Position numbers and translations under genes: made by a program. Shown one piece after another: positions 8,701-16,979 of a stretch of 64,000 nt of DNA; positions within the stretch are counted from its first letter, which is position 1; the number at the start of each line of letters is the position of its first letter. A model generated the notes under the pieces. It was not told the origin of the DNA. It saw nothing but the letters and a program-made list of their open reading frames with translations, and ran no database searches. Source of the DNA: Pseudomonadota bacterium (GTDB taxonomy: Bacteria; Pseudomonadota; Alphaproteobacteria; Acetobacterales; Acetobacteraceae); contig JAJZFB010000081.1 of NCBI GenBank assembly GCA_021805545.1, positions 124,001-188,000 on the forward strand, given 5' to 3'.

Positions 8701-10044
8701 CAGCACCATCACCCCGCCGCCGCCTACCTGCAGCAACGCATCGCTGGTCACCCAGCTCGCGTCTATCTCCAGCGTCTCGCCGCCCAGCGCCTGCAGCGTG
8801 CCGCCCTCAATCACCCCGCCCTGGCTGAAATTACCCACACGAAGCGTGCCATTGCCCTGCATAATGGCACCGCTGCCCATGTTCAGCCCAACATCCAGCG
8901 AATTATTCGCGGCGCTGTAAAGCGTCAGCCCATTGGTAAATTCCAGCCGCGACGATGCCGCCATGGTCAGCCCATTGAGCAATGTCATCGCCCCGCCCGC
9001 CAGCATTGTGCCGGTCAGGCTCATCTCATTGGCGGACAAAGTGCCAAAATCGGCGGAGCTGCCATTCAATGCCATATTGCCATAGGGCGTTTCCAGCACG
9101 GCGCCGGGCGCAATCTCCACGCTCCCGCCCGCGAGGTTGCCGAGAAAACTCTCCACGCCGCTGGCCACGCTCAGCGTGCCGGCAAATGTTTCGCCCGTGG
9201 TCACCAGGCTCTGCGTGCCCAGCGCGAAACTGCCATCCGCTCCCGCCGTGCCCGCGGTGGTAATGGTCAGCCCGCCATGGGTAACACTTACCGGCAGCAC
9301 GCCAGACACGTTGAACAGATCGTAGTTAAGCTGCTGATCGCTCACCGGCCCCAGATATTCCAGCCCCGCCAGCAGCGTGTTCAGCGCGGCAATTTCATCG
9401 GCCGTCAGGGTCAGCTCGATGGTGCCCGAGCCAAGCCCGCTCACCGCCATGCCGCTCATGGCGGAATAGCCGGGCAGAAACAGCACACCCGCATCCACCG
9501 AGAGGGTGAGGCTCAGCGTTTCTTCCTTGCCCAGCCCCATTGCGGCAAGCCCTCCGGCAGCGGGGTCGGCAAGTATAAGGCCGGATAGAGTGGTGAGCGA
9601 ATTGGGCTGCGCCGTCATCGAAACAGGCGGCGCCGCGAAAGCCGGGCCGGCAGGCGCCGCCACATCCACCAGCAGATTGCGCGAAACGCCGGCCGCCGCA
9701 CTATCCGTGGCCGAAACAACCAGCGTGTCCCCGGCAGCCCCGGCCGGCTCGATGAGCTGCAGCGACGATACCGCCATATCAATCTGCGCCTGCGTGCCAG
9801 TCAGGCTCAAGCTGTTATTAGAGGTTACCAGCGTGGCGCCGCCACTATTGCCAACGCCAATCACCGCCCCCGCATCAGCGGCGGTTATTTGTAACGAAAT
9901 TGTATCCCCCGCCCCAGCGCCAGTCAGGCTTATTTGCGGCCCCAGCCCGTCCAGCGACGAGAAGCTGCCAGTGCCGCCCAGAACGGTGAGCGTGGCGGGA
10001 ACAGAGAGGGTAAGTTGTGCGGTCACACACCGAAAAATATACAA
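5788..10044 (-). CDS. giant repeat-rich protein with C-terminal Hint (Hedgehog/intein) domain
   Basis: A 1,418-residue protein with no Sec signal peptide. Residues 1-1100 are Gly/Ala/Ser/Thr-rich beta-type repeats resembling adhesin or autotransporter passengers; cadherin-like stretches near the N-terminus end in VEYLG-like turns. A Hint_2 domain covers about 1108-1255: the catalytic Cys1109 lies in LPCFARGTGI, followed by RPVESLRPND, RPVRWIGWR and LSPSHCVYMDG. Residues 1255-1418 match the C-terminal region of Acetobacteraceae Hint proteins (DRRELGICLGEL). Likely exported and self-cleaving or self-ligating; substrate unknown. The TTG at 10044 is uncertain: GTG at 10026 fits better with a TATAAT at 10053-10058. 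Confidence 0.8.
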   Translation of the reverse strand: MYIFRCVTAQLTLSVPATLTVLGGTGSFSSLDGLGPQISLTGAGAGDTISLQITAADAGAVIGVGNSGGATLVTSNNSLSLTGTQAQIDMAVSSLQLIEPAGAAGDTLVVSATDSAAAGVSRNLLVDVAAPAGPAFAAPPVSMTAQPNSLTTLSGLILADPAAGGLAAMGLGKEETLSLTLSVDAGVLFLPGYSAMSGMAVSGLGSGTIELTLTADEIAALNTLLAGLEYLGPVSDQQLNYDLFNVSGVLPVSVTHGGLTITTAGTAGADGSFALGTQSLVTTGETFAGTLSVASGVESFLGNLAGGSVEIAPGAVLETPYGNMALNGSSADFGTLSANEMSLTGTMLAGGAMTLLNGLTMAASSRLEFTNGLTLYSAANNSLDVGLNMGSGAIMQGNGTLRVGNFSQGGVIEGGTLQALGGETLEIDASWVTSDALLQVGGGGVMVLGPVSSLYGVFTTPPLLVDTGVTLNFAGAGSGGITGGYASTLGGTGGAFIISEPQDFYGTITGFTVGDALIFPDLASISIYNISSMSFQMAGLDLFGNTVTYTIHTSIASGLAPAVGKDAQGDEEIFMRSTVASVTQGNALAATAGVPQPLLGVSINAATSGTQNMALTLTATQGSLSSGGGWFASSITLTGNSVGEINASLASVEYLGTGAAGAVVFSSNTGELAGIQGGIIVAPGGAGVVSAYSGAGLTAADMVSYGPAGGFGQVTQALDVAGVEVSGAADFEDILRAGGYAGTGLLVDGSGTALFGPAATVSLGGNVTLGDASGAGTLVVEGQSFGVSGNVLLAPVAGGAGSVADIAGTLSATGALEIGGGGAAAVVLEGGLSATALSLGNDGTLEALGTWQASLGAISNSGTLILGGDGVAEASAYQGGGALELGGTATLGVAGAFVAGVNAQPVSIGAGAALTVANFSDGGGGVYDAGMLSGIALNLDNGTLAGGTLQAASINFGGSVAGYGLVAAPDSTVTGTLEAQYGRLVLSGSVNDASVLAIGQGAILEIGGTMTGGPVYFNGIDGDLILDNAAAWDFSAAQMAQGDAIDLVGIAPSLVSVPTASGGAGYILNGLGNTIEQFGIVLSDPGQHISLVSDGHGGSLITVDGVLPCFARGTGILGPQGYRPVESLRPNDPVITARGERRPVRWIGWRTLDLGPGAARAARPVLIMPNAFGPGRPQKVLRLSPSHCVYMDGALIPVTHLVNGATILREDAAQAATYFHIELDRHDIVLADGLACESYFDDGNRAAMYQELGRRCPARRPFAPVVTRGARLAAARRMLHHVAELAGFTARFQPALRAAAAGAAVLPEIVAAKAGQVAHFTFPRPAREVMLFSATSCPADTDPESDDRRELGICLGELGRGVYLGAGWQPRAAGDAGTWMGASAMLGFTRARRQISLNLAAVPCRWHREVVDGRRGGG

Positions 10045-10064
10045 TCTTAGAAATTATACAATGC

Positions 10065-10079
10065 AAAGTTGACAACTTT
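10065..10079. promoter_or_regulatory. 15-bp palindrome between the Hint gene and rnr
   Basis: AAAGTTGACAACTTT is a perfect 7-1-7 palindrome. It lies six bases from a TATAAT hexamer (10053-10058, minus strand) directed at the Hint gene, and on the plus strand it contains TTGACA, a perfect -35 hexamer facing rnr, though without a convincing -10. A regulator bound here could affect both genes; the factor is unknown. Confidence 0.45.
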
Positions 10080-10162
10080 AAGATGCATATTTTCTTCCTG
10101 ACGGCAAAATCTTGAATACATGGCCATGGCCCCGGCGGCTTTGCCGCCCCATACTAGGCAGC

Positions 10163-12454
10163 ATGAAGACCGTGCATAAAAAACCCAAGGCCAAGGCCGC
10201 GAAACCAGCCGAATCCGCTGCCCATGCGCCCCTGCCCAGCCGCGACTCCATCAAGCGGTTCCTGGCCGAGGCCGGGCGCAAGCTGCATATGCGCGACGTG
10301 GCCCGCGCCTTCTCAGTGGCGCCGGAGGACAAAAAAGCCCTGCGCGGTATCCTGAAAAGCCTGGAGGCCAGCGGCGATGCCGAGCGCGCCGGACGCAAAA
10401 CCTATACCGAGGCCGGACACCTGCCAGAAAACGCCATGGTGGAGGTTACGGGCATAGACCGTAACGGCGATGCCATTGCCCGCCCCGTGGTGTGGGACGG
10501 CCCAGGCCGCCCGCCCGTCATCTTCATGCAGCCCGAGGCCAAGGGCCAGGCCGCCCTGGCGCCCGGCGCGAAAGTGCTGGCCCGGCTGCGGCGCATCAGC
10601 GGTGACAAATACGAGGGCCGCACGCTCAAGCGCGTTACCGGCCATACGGGCAGCATTATCGGCGTGTTCCACGGCACCGCCGAAGGCGGACGAATCGAGC
10701 CGACCGATAAACGCCAGAAAACGGAATGGATCGTCCCCGGCACGGAAAGCGAAGGCGCGATCGAGGGCGAAATCGTCCGCGCCGAGCCATTGCCCGGCAA
10801 GCCCTTTGGCCCGCGCCTCGCGCGCATCAAGGAGCGTCTTGGCGCGCTGGACGATGCGCGCTCGGTCAGCCTCATTGCCATCGCCCAGCATGGCATCCCC
10901 ATGGAATTCCCCGATGACGCGCTACGGGAGGCAGAAAAAGCCAAGCCCGTGCCGCTGGGCAAACGGACCGATCTGCGCGATGTCCCGCTCATCACCATAG
11001 ACGGCCACGACGCGCGCGATTACGACGATGCCGTATTCGCCGAGCCGGTGGAGCATGGCTACCGCCTCATCGTCGCCATTGCCGATGTGGCGCATTACGT
11101 AAAACCTGGTTCGGCGCTGGACCACGCGGCCAGAATGCGCGGCAATAGCTGCTACTTCCCCGACCGCGTGGTGCCCATGCTGCCCGAGGCGCTCTCCAAT
11201 GGCTGGTGCTCGCTCATGCCCGGCGAGGATCGCGGCTGCATGTTCGTGGAAATGTTCATCGACGTGCATGGCAACAAGCAGCGCCATAAATTCGGGCGCG
11301 GGCTGATGCGCTCCGCCGCGCGCATGACCTATGAGCAGATCCAGGCGGAGTTCGAGGAAAACCCGGCATCATTCGAGCATCTCTTCGCCGCCTACGCCGC
11401 CCTGGCCGAGGCCCGCCACAGGCGCGGCACACTGGATTTGGACCTGCCAGAGCGCAAAGTGGTGCTGGACGAAGATGGAAAAGTGCAAAGCGTGGCCCCC
11501 CGCCCGCGCCTGGCCAGCCACAAGCTCATCGAGGAATTCATGATCCTCGCCAATGTATGCGCGGCGGAGGAGCTGGAGCGCTTGCACCAGCCCTGTATGT
11601 ACCGCGTCCACGCCCCGCCCAGCCCAGAAAAGCTCGACAATCTCCGCAGCTTCCTGCACACGCTGGATATTTCCCTCAAGGCCGGCGATCAGCTTCACCC
11701 GCGCGACCTAGACCGGGTGTTGAAACTGGTGGAAGGCACGCCCAGCGCGCCCCTGGTGAACGAAACCATGCTGCGAGCGCAATCGCAAGCGGAATATTCC
11801 GATGAGAATATCGGCCATTTCGGTCTGGCACTGGCGCGTTACGCCCACTTTACTTCACCCATACGCCGTTACGCCGATCTGCTGGTCCACCGCGCGCTCA
11901 TCACCGGGCTGAAGCTGGGCCGTGACGGGCTGGCGCCCGAAGATGTGGCGGGCTTCGCCGATATTGCCGGGCAGATTACCACCACCGAGCGCCGCGCCAC
12001 ACTGGCGGAGCGCGATTCGTCCGACCGTTACCTTGCTTTGTTCCTCCAACATCGCATTGGTGAGTTGTTCCAGGGCCGGGTATCGGGGGTTACGAAATTC
12101 GGTCTATTCGTCACCCTAAACGATAGCGGGGCGAGCGGGTTTCTGGGCATGGCGAATCTGCCAGATGATTACTGGGGCTATGACGAGGCTACCCAGAGCC
12201 TCTCCGGCCGCCATTCGCGCGCCGTGTTTACCCTGGCGCAGCCGGTGGAGGTGCGCCTGGAAGAAGCCCGGCCCGTTACCGGCGGGCTGTTGTTCAGCTT
12301 GGCGGGGGCACCTGCTCCGCACGCCAGAAGCAACAGCAGTGGCAAGGGCGCCAAGGGCCCGCCCAGGGGCAAAGCCAAACGCGCCAAGGGCAACGCAAAA
12401 AAAGCACCCGGCAAAGCCAAGGCCGCCACCGCCAAACCGAAACGGCGCAGGTGA
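10163..12454 (+). CDS. rnr: ribonuclease R
   Basis: Processive 3'-5' exoribonuclease able to degrade structured RNA, acting in RNA quality control. 763 residues: an N-terminal winged-helix region, cold-shock domains, the RNB catalytic domain containing DGHDARDYDDAVF with the metal-binding aspartates, an S1 domain beginning near GELFQGRVSGVTKFGLFV, and a strongly basic Lys/Arg/Ala tail. I start at ATG 10163 rather than 10112, because MKTVHKKPK begins the conserved basic leader. Its last codon overlaps the start of the S41 protease, so the two are translationally coupled. Confidence 0.95.
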   Translation: MKTVHKKPKAKAAKPAESAAHAPLPSRDSIKRFLAEAGRKLHMRDVARAFSVAPEDKKALRGILKSLEASGDAERAGRKTYTEAGHLPENAMVEVTGIDRNGDAIARPVVWDGPGRPPVIFMQPEAKGQAALAPGAKVLARLRRISGDKYEGRTLKRVTGHTGSIIGVFHGTAEGGRIEPTDKRQKTEWIVPGTESEGAIEGEIVRAEPLPGKPFGPRLARIKERLGALDDARSVSLIAIAQHGIPMEFPDDALREAEKAKPVPLGKRTDLRDVPLITIDGHDARDYDDAVFAEPVEHGYRLIVAIADVAHYVKPGSALDHAARMRGNSCYFPDRVVPMLPEALSNGWCSLMPGEDRGCMFVEMFIDVHGNKQRHKFGRGLMRSAARMTYEQIQAEFEENPASFEHLFAAYAALAEARHRRGTLDLDLPERKVVLDEDGKVQSVAPRPRLASHKLIEEFMILANVCAAEELERLHQPCMYRVHAPPSPEKLDNLRSFLHTLDISLKAGDQLHPRDLDRVLKLVEGTPSAPLVNETMLRAQSQAEYSDENIGHFGLALARYAHFTSPIRRYADLLVHRALITGLKLGRDGLAPEDVAGFADIAGQITTTERRATLAERDSSDRYLALFLQHRIGELFQGRVSGVTKFGLFVTLNDSGASGFLGMANLPDDYWGYDEATQSLSGRHSRAVFTLAQPVEVRLEEARPVTGGLLFSLAGAPAPHARSNSSGKGAKGPPRGKAKRAKGNAKKAPGKAKAATAKPKRRR

Positions 12455-13989
12455 CGCGCCGCATTTGCATATTTGTGCTATGCTTGGTGCTGCAGGGCGG
12501 CGTGCTCACCCGCGCCTACGCCACCACCCCGGCTGGTTTCGACGCCCCAAGCGCCGCCCAGGTATGGGGCGCGGCGCTGGCCTATATCGCCCCGCGCGCC
12601 CTGCAAAAATTCAGCATCCCGCAAATGACGGTCTGGGGCCTCAACGGCCTGACCGGCCTGGACCCAGACCTCACCACCACGCTGCAGAACCAGCAATTGC
12701 GCCTGTACGGGCCAAACGCGCTGATAAAGGCCGTGCCCGCGCCCGCCAATGCCAACGATGCCACGGCCTGGGGACAAGCCGCGGCCAGCCTTGCCGCGGC
12801 GGCTTATAACAGCTCCTCTGCCCTGCAAATGGCCGGCACGCAGGCCATCATCTCCAATTTCTTCGACGAGCTGTTCAACCATTTCGACCCCTATTCCCGT
12901 TACGAACCACCCGCACAGGCAGCGCAGGACCAGTTGATGATTATGGGCGTGGGCGGCACCGGCCTCACGCTCGCCACGGATGATTCGCATGTGGTGGTCG
13001 CCGCCGTGGCCGCCGACAGCCCGGCCGAGAATGCCGGCATCGCCACGGGCAGCATTATACAGGCCATAGACGGGCAGCCGGCACTGCCCGCGCAGCTCAC
13101 GGCACTTAATGCGCGCATGAACGGCATCGCGGGCAGCACCGTCAACGTCACCCTGCTAAACCCGGACGGCACGTCCAGCCCGCCCGCGGCACAAAATATA
13201 ACCCTCACCCGCGGCTATGTTCCGCCGCAAACCGTATTCATCGAGCCGGATCTGGTCAAAGGCATCGCCATGGTCCGCATCTCGGCCTTCAACGAGGGCA
13301 CGGCGGACCAGTTTGGCACCGCCATGGCCACAATCATGGCCCAGAACCCGCCGCCCTTCGCCCTGGTGCTCGATTTACGCGGCAATCGCGGCGGCGTGCT
13401 GCGCCAGGCCGTGCTGGTGGCGGATTCACTCATGCCCAAGGGGCAGATTGCGCTGGCCGAGGGGCGCGACCCCGATGCCACGCAGGATTTGAAAGCCGAG
13501 GGGTCCGACCTTACCAACGGCGCCCGCCTGGCCGTGCTGGTGGATGGCCAGACCGCCTCCGCCGCCGAAATCCTCTCCGCCGCCCTGGCCGATGATGGCC
13601 GCGCCGTGGTCATCGGCTCGGAAACTCTGGGCAAGGGGCTGGTGCAGACCATCACCTCCCTGCCCAATGGCGGCGAGCTGTTCGTAACCTGGAGCCAGGT
13701 TTTTGCCCCGCGCGGCTGGCCGCTGCAAACCCTGGGGGTTATGCCGCAGCTCTGCACCAGCCTTGGTAATGCCTCGGTGGAAACGCAAATGGCCAGCCTG
13801 GCCAAAGGCAACAACCTGCTCGCGCCCATCATCGCGCAGGAGCGTGCCATGCGCCCGCCGGTTGGCGTGCAGCAAGTGCTTACCTTGCGCGGCCATTGCC
13901 CGGCCGCTATAGGTGGCAACCTGGACCTGACGGCGGCGGCCTGGCTTCTGCAAAACCCCAACGCGTACCAAACCGCCTTACTGCATTAA
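12451..13989 (+). CDS. S41-family C-terminal processing peptidase
   Basis: Periplasmic tail-specific (Ctp-like) serine protease, 512 residues. Residues 1-24 form a signal peptide ending AYA. A PDZ-like segment lies around 170-250 (GTGLTLATDDSHVVVAAV and SPAENAGI). The S41 core includes LDLRGNRGG, and the Ser-Lys dyad is visible as S370 in TASAAE and K395 in LGKGLVQT, spaced 25 residues as expected. It starts with GTG overlapping the rnr stop (GTGA). The N-terminal and C-terminal extensions of about 130 and 70 residues are not assigned. Confidence 0.88.
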   Translation: MTRRICIFVLCLVLQGGVLTRAYATTPAGFDAPSAAQVWGAALAYIAPRALQKFSIPQMTVWGLNGLTGLDPDLTTTLQNQQLRLYGPNALIKAVPAPANANDATAWGQAAASLAAAAYNSSSALQMAGTQAIISNFFDELFNHFDPYSRYEPPAQAAQDQLMIMGVGGTGLTLATDDSHVVVAAVAADSPAENAGIATGSIIQAIDGQPALPAQLTALNARMNGIAGSTVNVTLLNPDGTSSPPAAQNITLTRGYVPPQTVFIEPDLVKGIAMVRISAFNEGTADQFGTAMATIMAQNPPPFALVLDLRGNRGGVLRQAVLVADSLMPKGQIALAEGRDPDATQDLKAEGSDLTNGARLAVLVDGQTASAAEILSAALADDGRAVVIGSETLGKGLVQTITSLPNGGELFVTWSQVFAPRGWPLQTLGVMPQLCTSLGNASVETQMASLAKGNNLLAPIIAQERAMRPPVGVQQVLTLRGHCPAAIGGNLDLTAAAWLLQNPNAYQTALLH

Positions 13990-14005
13990 CGTTGTTGCGC
14001 TGACC

Positions 14006-14626
14006 ATGAACATATTTCTTCCCCTTGCCGGCTTTACCGCCGCGGCCACCTTGCTCACCCTCACCCCTGGCGTTGATACGGCAATGGTGCTGCGCAGCGC
14101 CGCCATTGGCGGGCCCAGGCGCGGTATTGGCGCTGCGGCGGGCATCTGCCTCGGGCTGCTGGTATGGGGGTCCGGCGCGGCCTCGGGCCTCAGCCTGCTG
14201 CTCACCGCATCGCGCACCGGGTTTATGGTGCTCAAATTCTGCGGTGCCGCCTATCTGCTCTGGCTTGGCTTGAATCTGTGGCGGCACAAACCCGCCGCCC
14301 TGGTGGAAACAAGCAAGGCGGAAACCGCGGGCACCCTCGCCGCCTTCCGCCGCGGCTTTACCAGCAATATGCTCAACCCCAAGGTGGGCGTGTTCTACAT
14401 TACCTTCCTGCCGCAATTCATTCCGGCCCATGTTTTCGTGCCGGCCTATGCCATGCTGCTCACCAGCATCAACCTGGCGCTGGACGTGCTGTGGTTTACC
14501 GCCCTCATCGCCCTTACCGTGCCACTGGCCCGCACCCTTGCCCGCCCCGCCGTGCGCCGCGTGCTGGACCGCATAACCGGCACCACGCTGATCGGCTTCG
14601 GCCTCAGGCTGGGCCTGACGCGCTAG
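14006..14626 (+). CDS. LysE/RhtB-family amino-acid exporter
   Basis: Inner-membrane efflux protein of 206 residues with five or six hydrophobic segments. The family signature near the N-terminus reads TPGVDTAMVLRSAAIGGPRRGIGAAAGI, shown here only in part: GPRRGIGAA and LNPKVGVFYITFLPQF mid-protein are diagnostic. It probably exports an amino acid such as homoserine, threonine or lysine; the substrate cannot be told from sequence. It begins 16 bases after the S41 protease and may be in the same transcript as rnr. Confidence 0.9.
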   Translation: MNIFLPLAGFTAAATLLTLTPGVDTAMVLRSAAIGGPRRGIGAAAGICLGLLVWGSGAASGLSLLLTASRTGFMVLKFCGAAYLLWLGLNLWRHKPAALVETSKAETAGTLAAFRRGFTSNMLNPKVGVFYITFLPQFIPAHVFVPAYAMLLTSINLALDVLWFTALIALTVPLARTLARPAVRRVLDRITGTTLIGFGLRLGLTR

Positions 14627-14643
14627 AGATTTCCGCCCCGTAC

Positions 14644-14673
14644 TTGACGAAACCACCTAACCTGCGCCATACG
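14644..14673 (+). promoter_or_regulatory. candidate promoter of rpmG
   Basis: TTGACG (14644-14649), an 18-base spacer, then CATACG (14668-14673), 20 bases upstream of the rpmG ATG. The -35 is near consensus, the -10 weak. Confidence 0.4.
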
Positions 14674-14692
14674 GCGCGCCTGGAGATTCATC

Positions 14693-14860
14693 ATGGCAAA
14701 GTCTAACGTCGTACAAATCAAGCTCGTTTCCACCGCGGACACTGGTTACTTCTACGTGACCAAGAAGAACGCGCGCGCAACCACGCAGAAGCTGGAATTC
14801 AACAAGTACGACCCCGTCGTGCGCAAGCACGTCAAGTTCAAGGAAGCCAAGATCAAATAA
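14693..14860 (+). CDS. rpmG: 50S ribosomal protein L33
   Basis: A 55-residue protein beginning [18 protein letters not shown] and ending KFKEAKIK, the complete L33 sequence. It is of the Cys-free type (no CxxC zinc knuckle), so it should not require zinc. A TGGAG site precedes the ATG. It has its own candidate promoter and a strong terminator, so it is monocistronic. Confidence 0.97.
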   Translation: MAKSNVVQIKLVSTADTGYFYVTKKNARATTQKLEFNKYDPVVRKHVKFKEAKIK

Positions 14861-14893
14861 TCCCCGCAATATGGCGTGAACATCACGCTATAT

Positions 14894-14935
14894 TCAGGTC
14901 TTAATTTTCAGATCCTAATTTTCAGGTCTTACGCC
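14894..14935. repeat. 14-bp tandem repeat, about 2.7 copies
   Basis: TCAGGTCTTAATTT (14894-14907), TCAGATCCTAATTT (14908-14921) and a partial third copy TCAGGTCTTA. It lies between the rpmG stop and its terminator, so it would be transcribed in the rpmG 3' UTR. Confidence 0.85.
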
Positions 14936-14943
14936 CGTCATGG

Positions 14944-14970
14944 CCCCTGACGAAAACGTCAGGGGTTTTT
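14944..14970 (+). terminator. rpmG intrinsic terminator
   Basis: Nine-base-pair stem CCCCTGACG/CGTCAGGGG, AAAA loop, then TTTTT. The thiL stop lies 29 bases further right on the opposite strand. Confidence 0.92.
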
Positions 14971-14998
14971 CATGCGCATGGCATGGCGGCGGCGCGCA

Positions 14999-15943
14999 TC
15001 AAAAATGCTTCCACCCAGAAGCGGCAAAATCCAGCACCGTCTCGCTGGCGGAGAGTACATGCACACCCTCCCCTGGCTGGAACACGCCAATCCGGGTCAC
15101 GCTCAGCTCACCGCAAACCTCCTTCAGCCGCTCGCCATTGCCCGGCGGCACGGCCAGAATCAGCTCGTAATCATCGCCACCGGTCAGCCGCGTTTCCAAA
15201 AACGCCTCGCCCAGCGCCGCGGCTTCCGGCGAGGCCGGCACCATATCGGCCCGGATAACGGCGGAAAGCCCGGATTCGCGGGCCATATGCCCCAAATCCT
15301 GCACCAGCCCGTCCGATACATCGATGGCAGCGGCAGCAATGCCCGCAAGCGCCAGCCCCAGGCGCGGCGTTGGCAGGGTGGAGCGCTTCACCAAATACGG
15401 ATGCGCCCCGGCCAGATGCCCGCGCCGCGCCTCCAGCCCCAAAGCCGCATCGCCAATGGTGCCAGTCACCCAGATGCCATCGCCCGCATTGGCGCCGTTA
15501 CGCCGCAGCGCCTGGCCCGGCGCCACACTGCCCAGCATGGTGGCGGTAAGCGCGATGCCATGCTTGGAAGATGAAGAATCCCCCCCAAACAGCCTGATAT
15601 TGAAAGCGGCCTGATCCACCTCCAGCCCCTTGGCGAACGCCGCCAGCCAATCCTCGGGCAAACGCACCGGCAGCGCGATGGTCAGCAGATACCCCATCGG
15701 CGCCGCGCCCATGGCGGCAAGGTCGGAAAGGTTCCGGCGCAGCAGCTTACGGGCGATCAGCCCGGGCTCGTCGCTGGAGAAAAAATGCACCCCCTCCAGC
15801 ATCTGGTCGGCGGTCAGCACCATGTCGCGCCCTGGCGGCGGGCGCAGAATGGCGGCATCGTCCTTCAGCCCAAGTCCTTCCTCGCCCGCCAGCGGGGCAA
15901 AATAGCTCTCTATCCGGGCGAATTCATGTGTCATGCGGGCCAT
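14999..15943 (-). CDS. thiL: thiamine-monophosphate kinase
   Basis: Phosphorylates thiamine monophosphate to the active cofactor thiamine diphosphate. 314 residues, normal length. The N-terminal FARIESYFAPLA, LKDDAAIL and LTADQMLEGVHFF motifs and the Mg/ATP-binding GGDSSSSKHG are typical of ThiL in the PurM/AIR synthase superfamily; DVSDGLVQDLGH and TGGDDYELIL are also present. ATG at 15943 or the in-frame ATG at 15934 are both possible. It is the last gene of the leftward rib-nusB-thiL run, 62 bases after nusB. Confidence 0.96.
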   Translation of the reverse strand: MARMTHEFARIESYFAPLAGEEGLGLKDDAAILRPPPGRDMVLTADQMLEGVHFFSSDEPGLIARKLLRRNLSDLAAMGAAPMGYLLTIALPVRLPEDWLAAFAKGLEVDQAAFNIRLFGGDSSSSKHGIALTATMLGSVAPGQALRRNGANAGDGIWVTGTIGDAALGLEARRGHLAGAHPYLVKRSTLPTPRLGLALAGIAAAAIDVSDGLVQDLGHMARESGLSAVIRADMVPASPEAAALGEAFLETRLTGGDDYELILAVPPGNGERLKEVCGELSVTRIGVFQPGEGVHVLSASETVLDFAASGWKHF

Positions 15944-16005
15944 TGCTCAGTGTTGCGCCTACCCGGCATAAAGCGCCGGGCGGCATTGGCGTACCAGCAA
16001 GAGCT

Positions 16006-16503
16006 TTATGGCGCGTCACCAATCTGGCTGCCAGCGGAAAACTCCTCCGCCCGCAGCAAACGCGCCAGCCGGTCCAGCACGCCATTCACCATGCGCGGTT
16101 CCTCGCCCGAGAAAAACCCGTGCGCGACGTTGAGATACTCGTTGATGACCACCTTGGCCGGGGCACCGCCAGCGCTCCACAACTCGGCCCCGCCCGCGCG
16201 CAGAATGGCGCGCAGCACCGGGTCCAGCCTTGTCATGGGCCAGCTTTCCGGCAAGGCTTGGGCGATCATGCCATCCACCGTATCCTGCTGCTGGGTGGCG
16301 GTGCGCACAATACGGGCGAAAAGCGGCACGTCCGCAACTTTCAAATGGCCGTCCTCCAGCCCGCCGCCGCCCGGCAAATCGCCGCCAATGCGGTGGCGCA
16401 CAAACTGGTCGATAACGGTTTCGGGCGAAATCTCGCCTTGCTCGGCCTGGTACAGCGCCTGCACGGCGGCAACGCGCGAAAGGGTACGGGGACGCGCGTT
16501 CAT
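16006..16503 (-). CDS. nusB: transcription antitermination factor NusB
   Basis: RNA-binding factor that joins NusE (S10) on boxA RNA during rRNA antitermination. 165 residues, all-helical: RTLSRVAAVQALYQAEQ at the N-terminus and VINEYLNVAHGFFSGEEPRMVNGVLD at the C-terminus are diagnostic (only partly quoted here: INEYLNVAHGFF). The ATG at 16503 overlaps the ribH stop (ATGA); the longer frame upstream is read through ribH and is not real. The ribH-nusB-thiL order is widely conserved. Confidence 0.95.
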   Translation of the reverse strand: MNARPRTLSRVAAVQALYQAEQGEISPETVIDQFVRHRIGGDLPGGGGLEDGHLKVADVPLFARIVRTATQQQDTVDGMIAQALPESWPMTRLDPVLRAILRAGGAELWSAGGAPAKVVINEYLNVAHGFFSGEEPRMVNGVLDRLARLLRAEEFSAGSQIGDAP

Positions 16504-16979
16504 GCCGCCAGCATCCGTTTCAGCGCAATCTGCTGCAGGCAGGCGGAAGCCGCCTCGGCACCCTTGTTGGAGCCGGTTTCGTGGCTTCGCGCCACGGCCT
16601 GGGCCAGCGTATCCACGGTCAGCAGCGCCGTGCCCAGGCACAATACATGCTCGGAGGCCACACGCAGCAGCCCATCCATGGCGGAAGCGCAAATGAACTC
16701 GTAATGGTCCGTCTCGCCGCGCACCACGCAGCCCAGCACAATATAGCCGTCATACGCCTTGCCCGAGGCAGCGGCGATGGCCAGCGCCTGCGGCAGCTCA
16801 TAGGCGCCAGAGACCTCCACCACGGTCACCTCGGCGCTCACCTGGGCGAGCAGATGCCTGGCTGAGTCCAGCATGCCATCCACCACCTGGCGGTAATAGG
16901 GCGCGCTGATGGCGAGGATTTTCGGCGCCGGCCCCTTCAATTCGGGGGCGCGGGCAACAGGGGCGTCGGCGGTGCTCAT
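16500..16979 (-). CDS. ribH: 6,7-dimethyl-8-ribityllumazine synthase
   Basis: Penultimate riboflavin enzyme, condensing the ribitylamino-uracil with dihydroxybutanone phosphate. 159 residues with the core GAYELPQAL, VLGCVVRGETDHYEFIC, and GTALLTVDTLAQA motifs; the catalytic His is in GETDHYEF. It overlaps ribBX and nusB by ATGA at both ends, indicating tight translational coupling. Confidence 0.97.
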   Translation of the reverse strand: MSTADAPVARAPELKGPAPKILAISAPYYRQVVDGMLDSARHLLAQVSAEVTVVEVSGAYELPQALAIAAASGKAYDGYIVLGCVVRGETDHYEFICASAMDGLLRVASEHVLCLGTALLTVDTLAQAVARSHETGSNKGAEAASACLQQIALKRMLAA

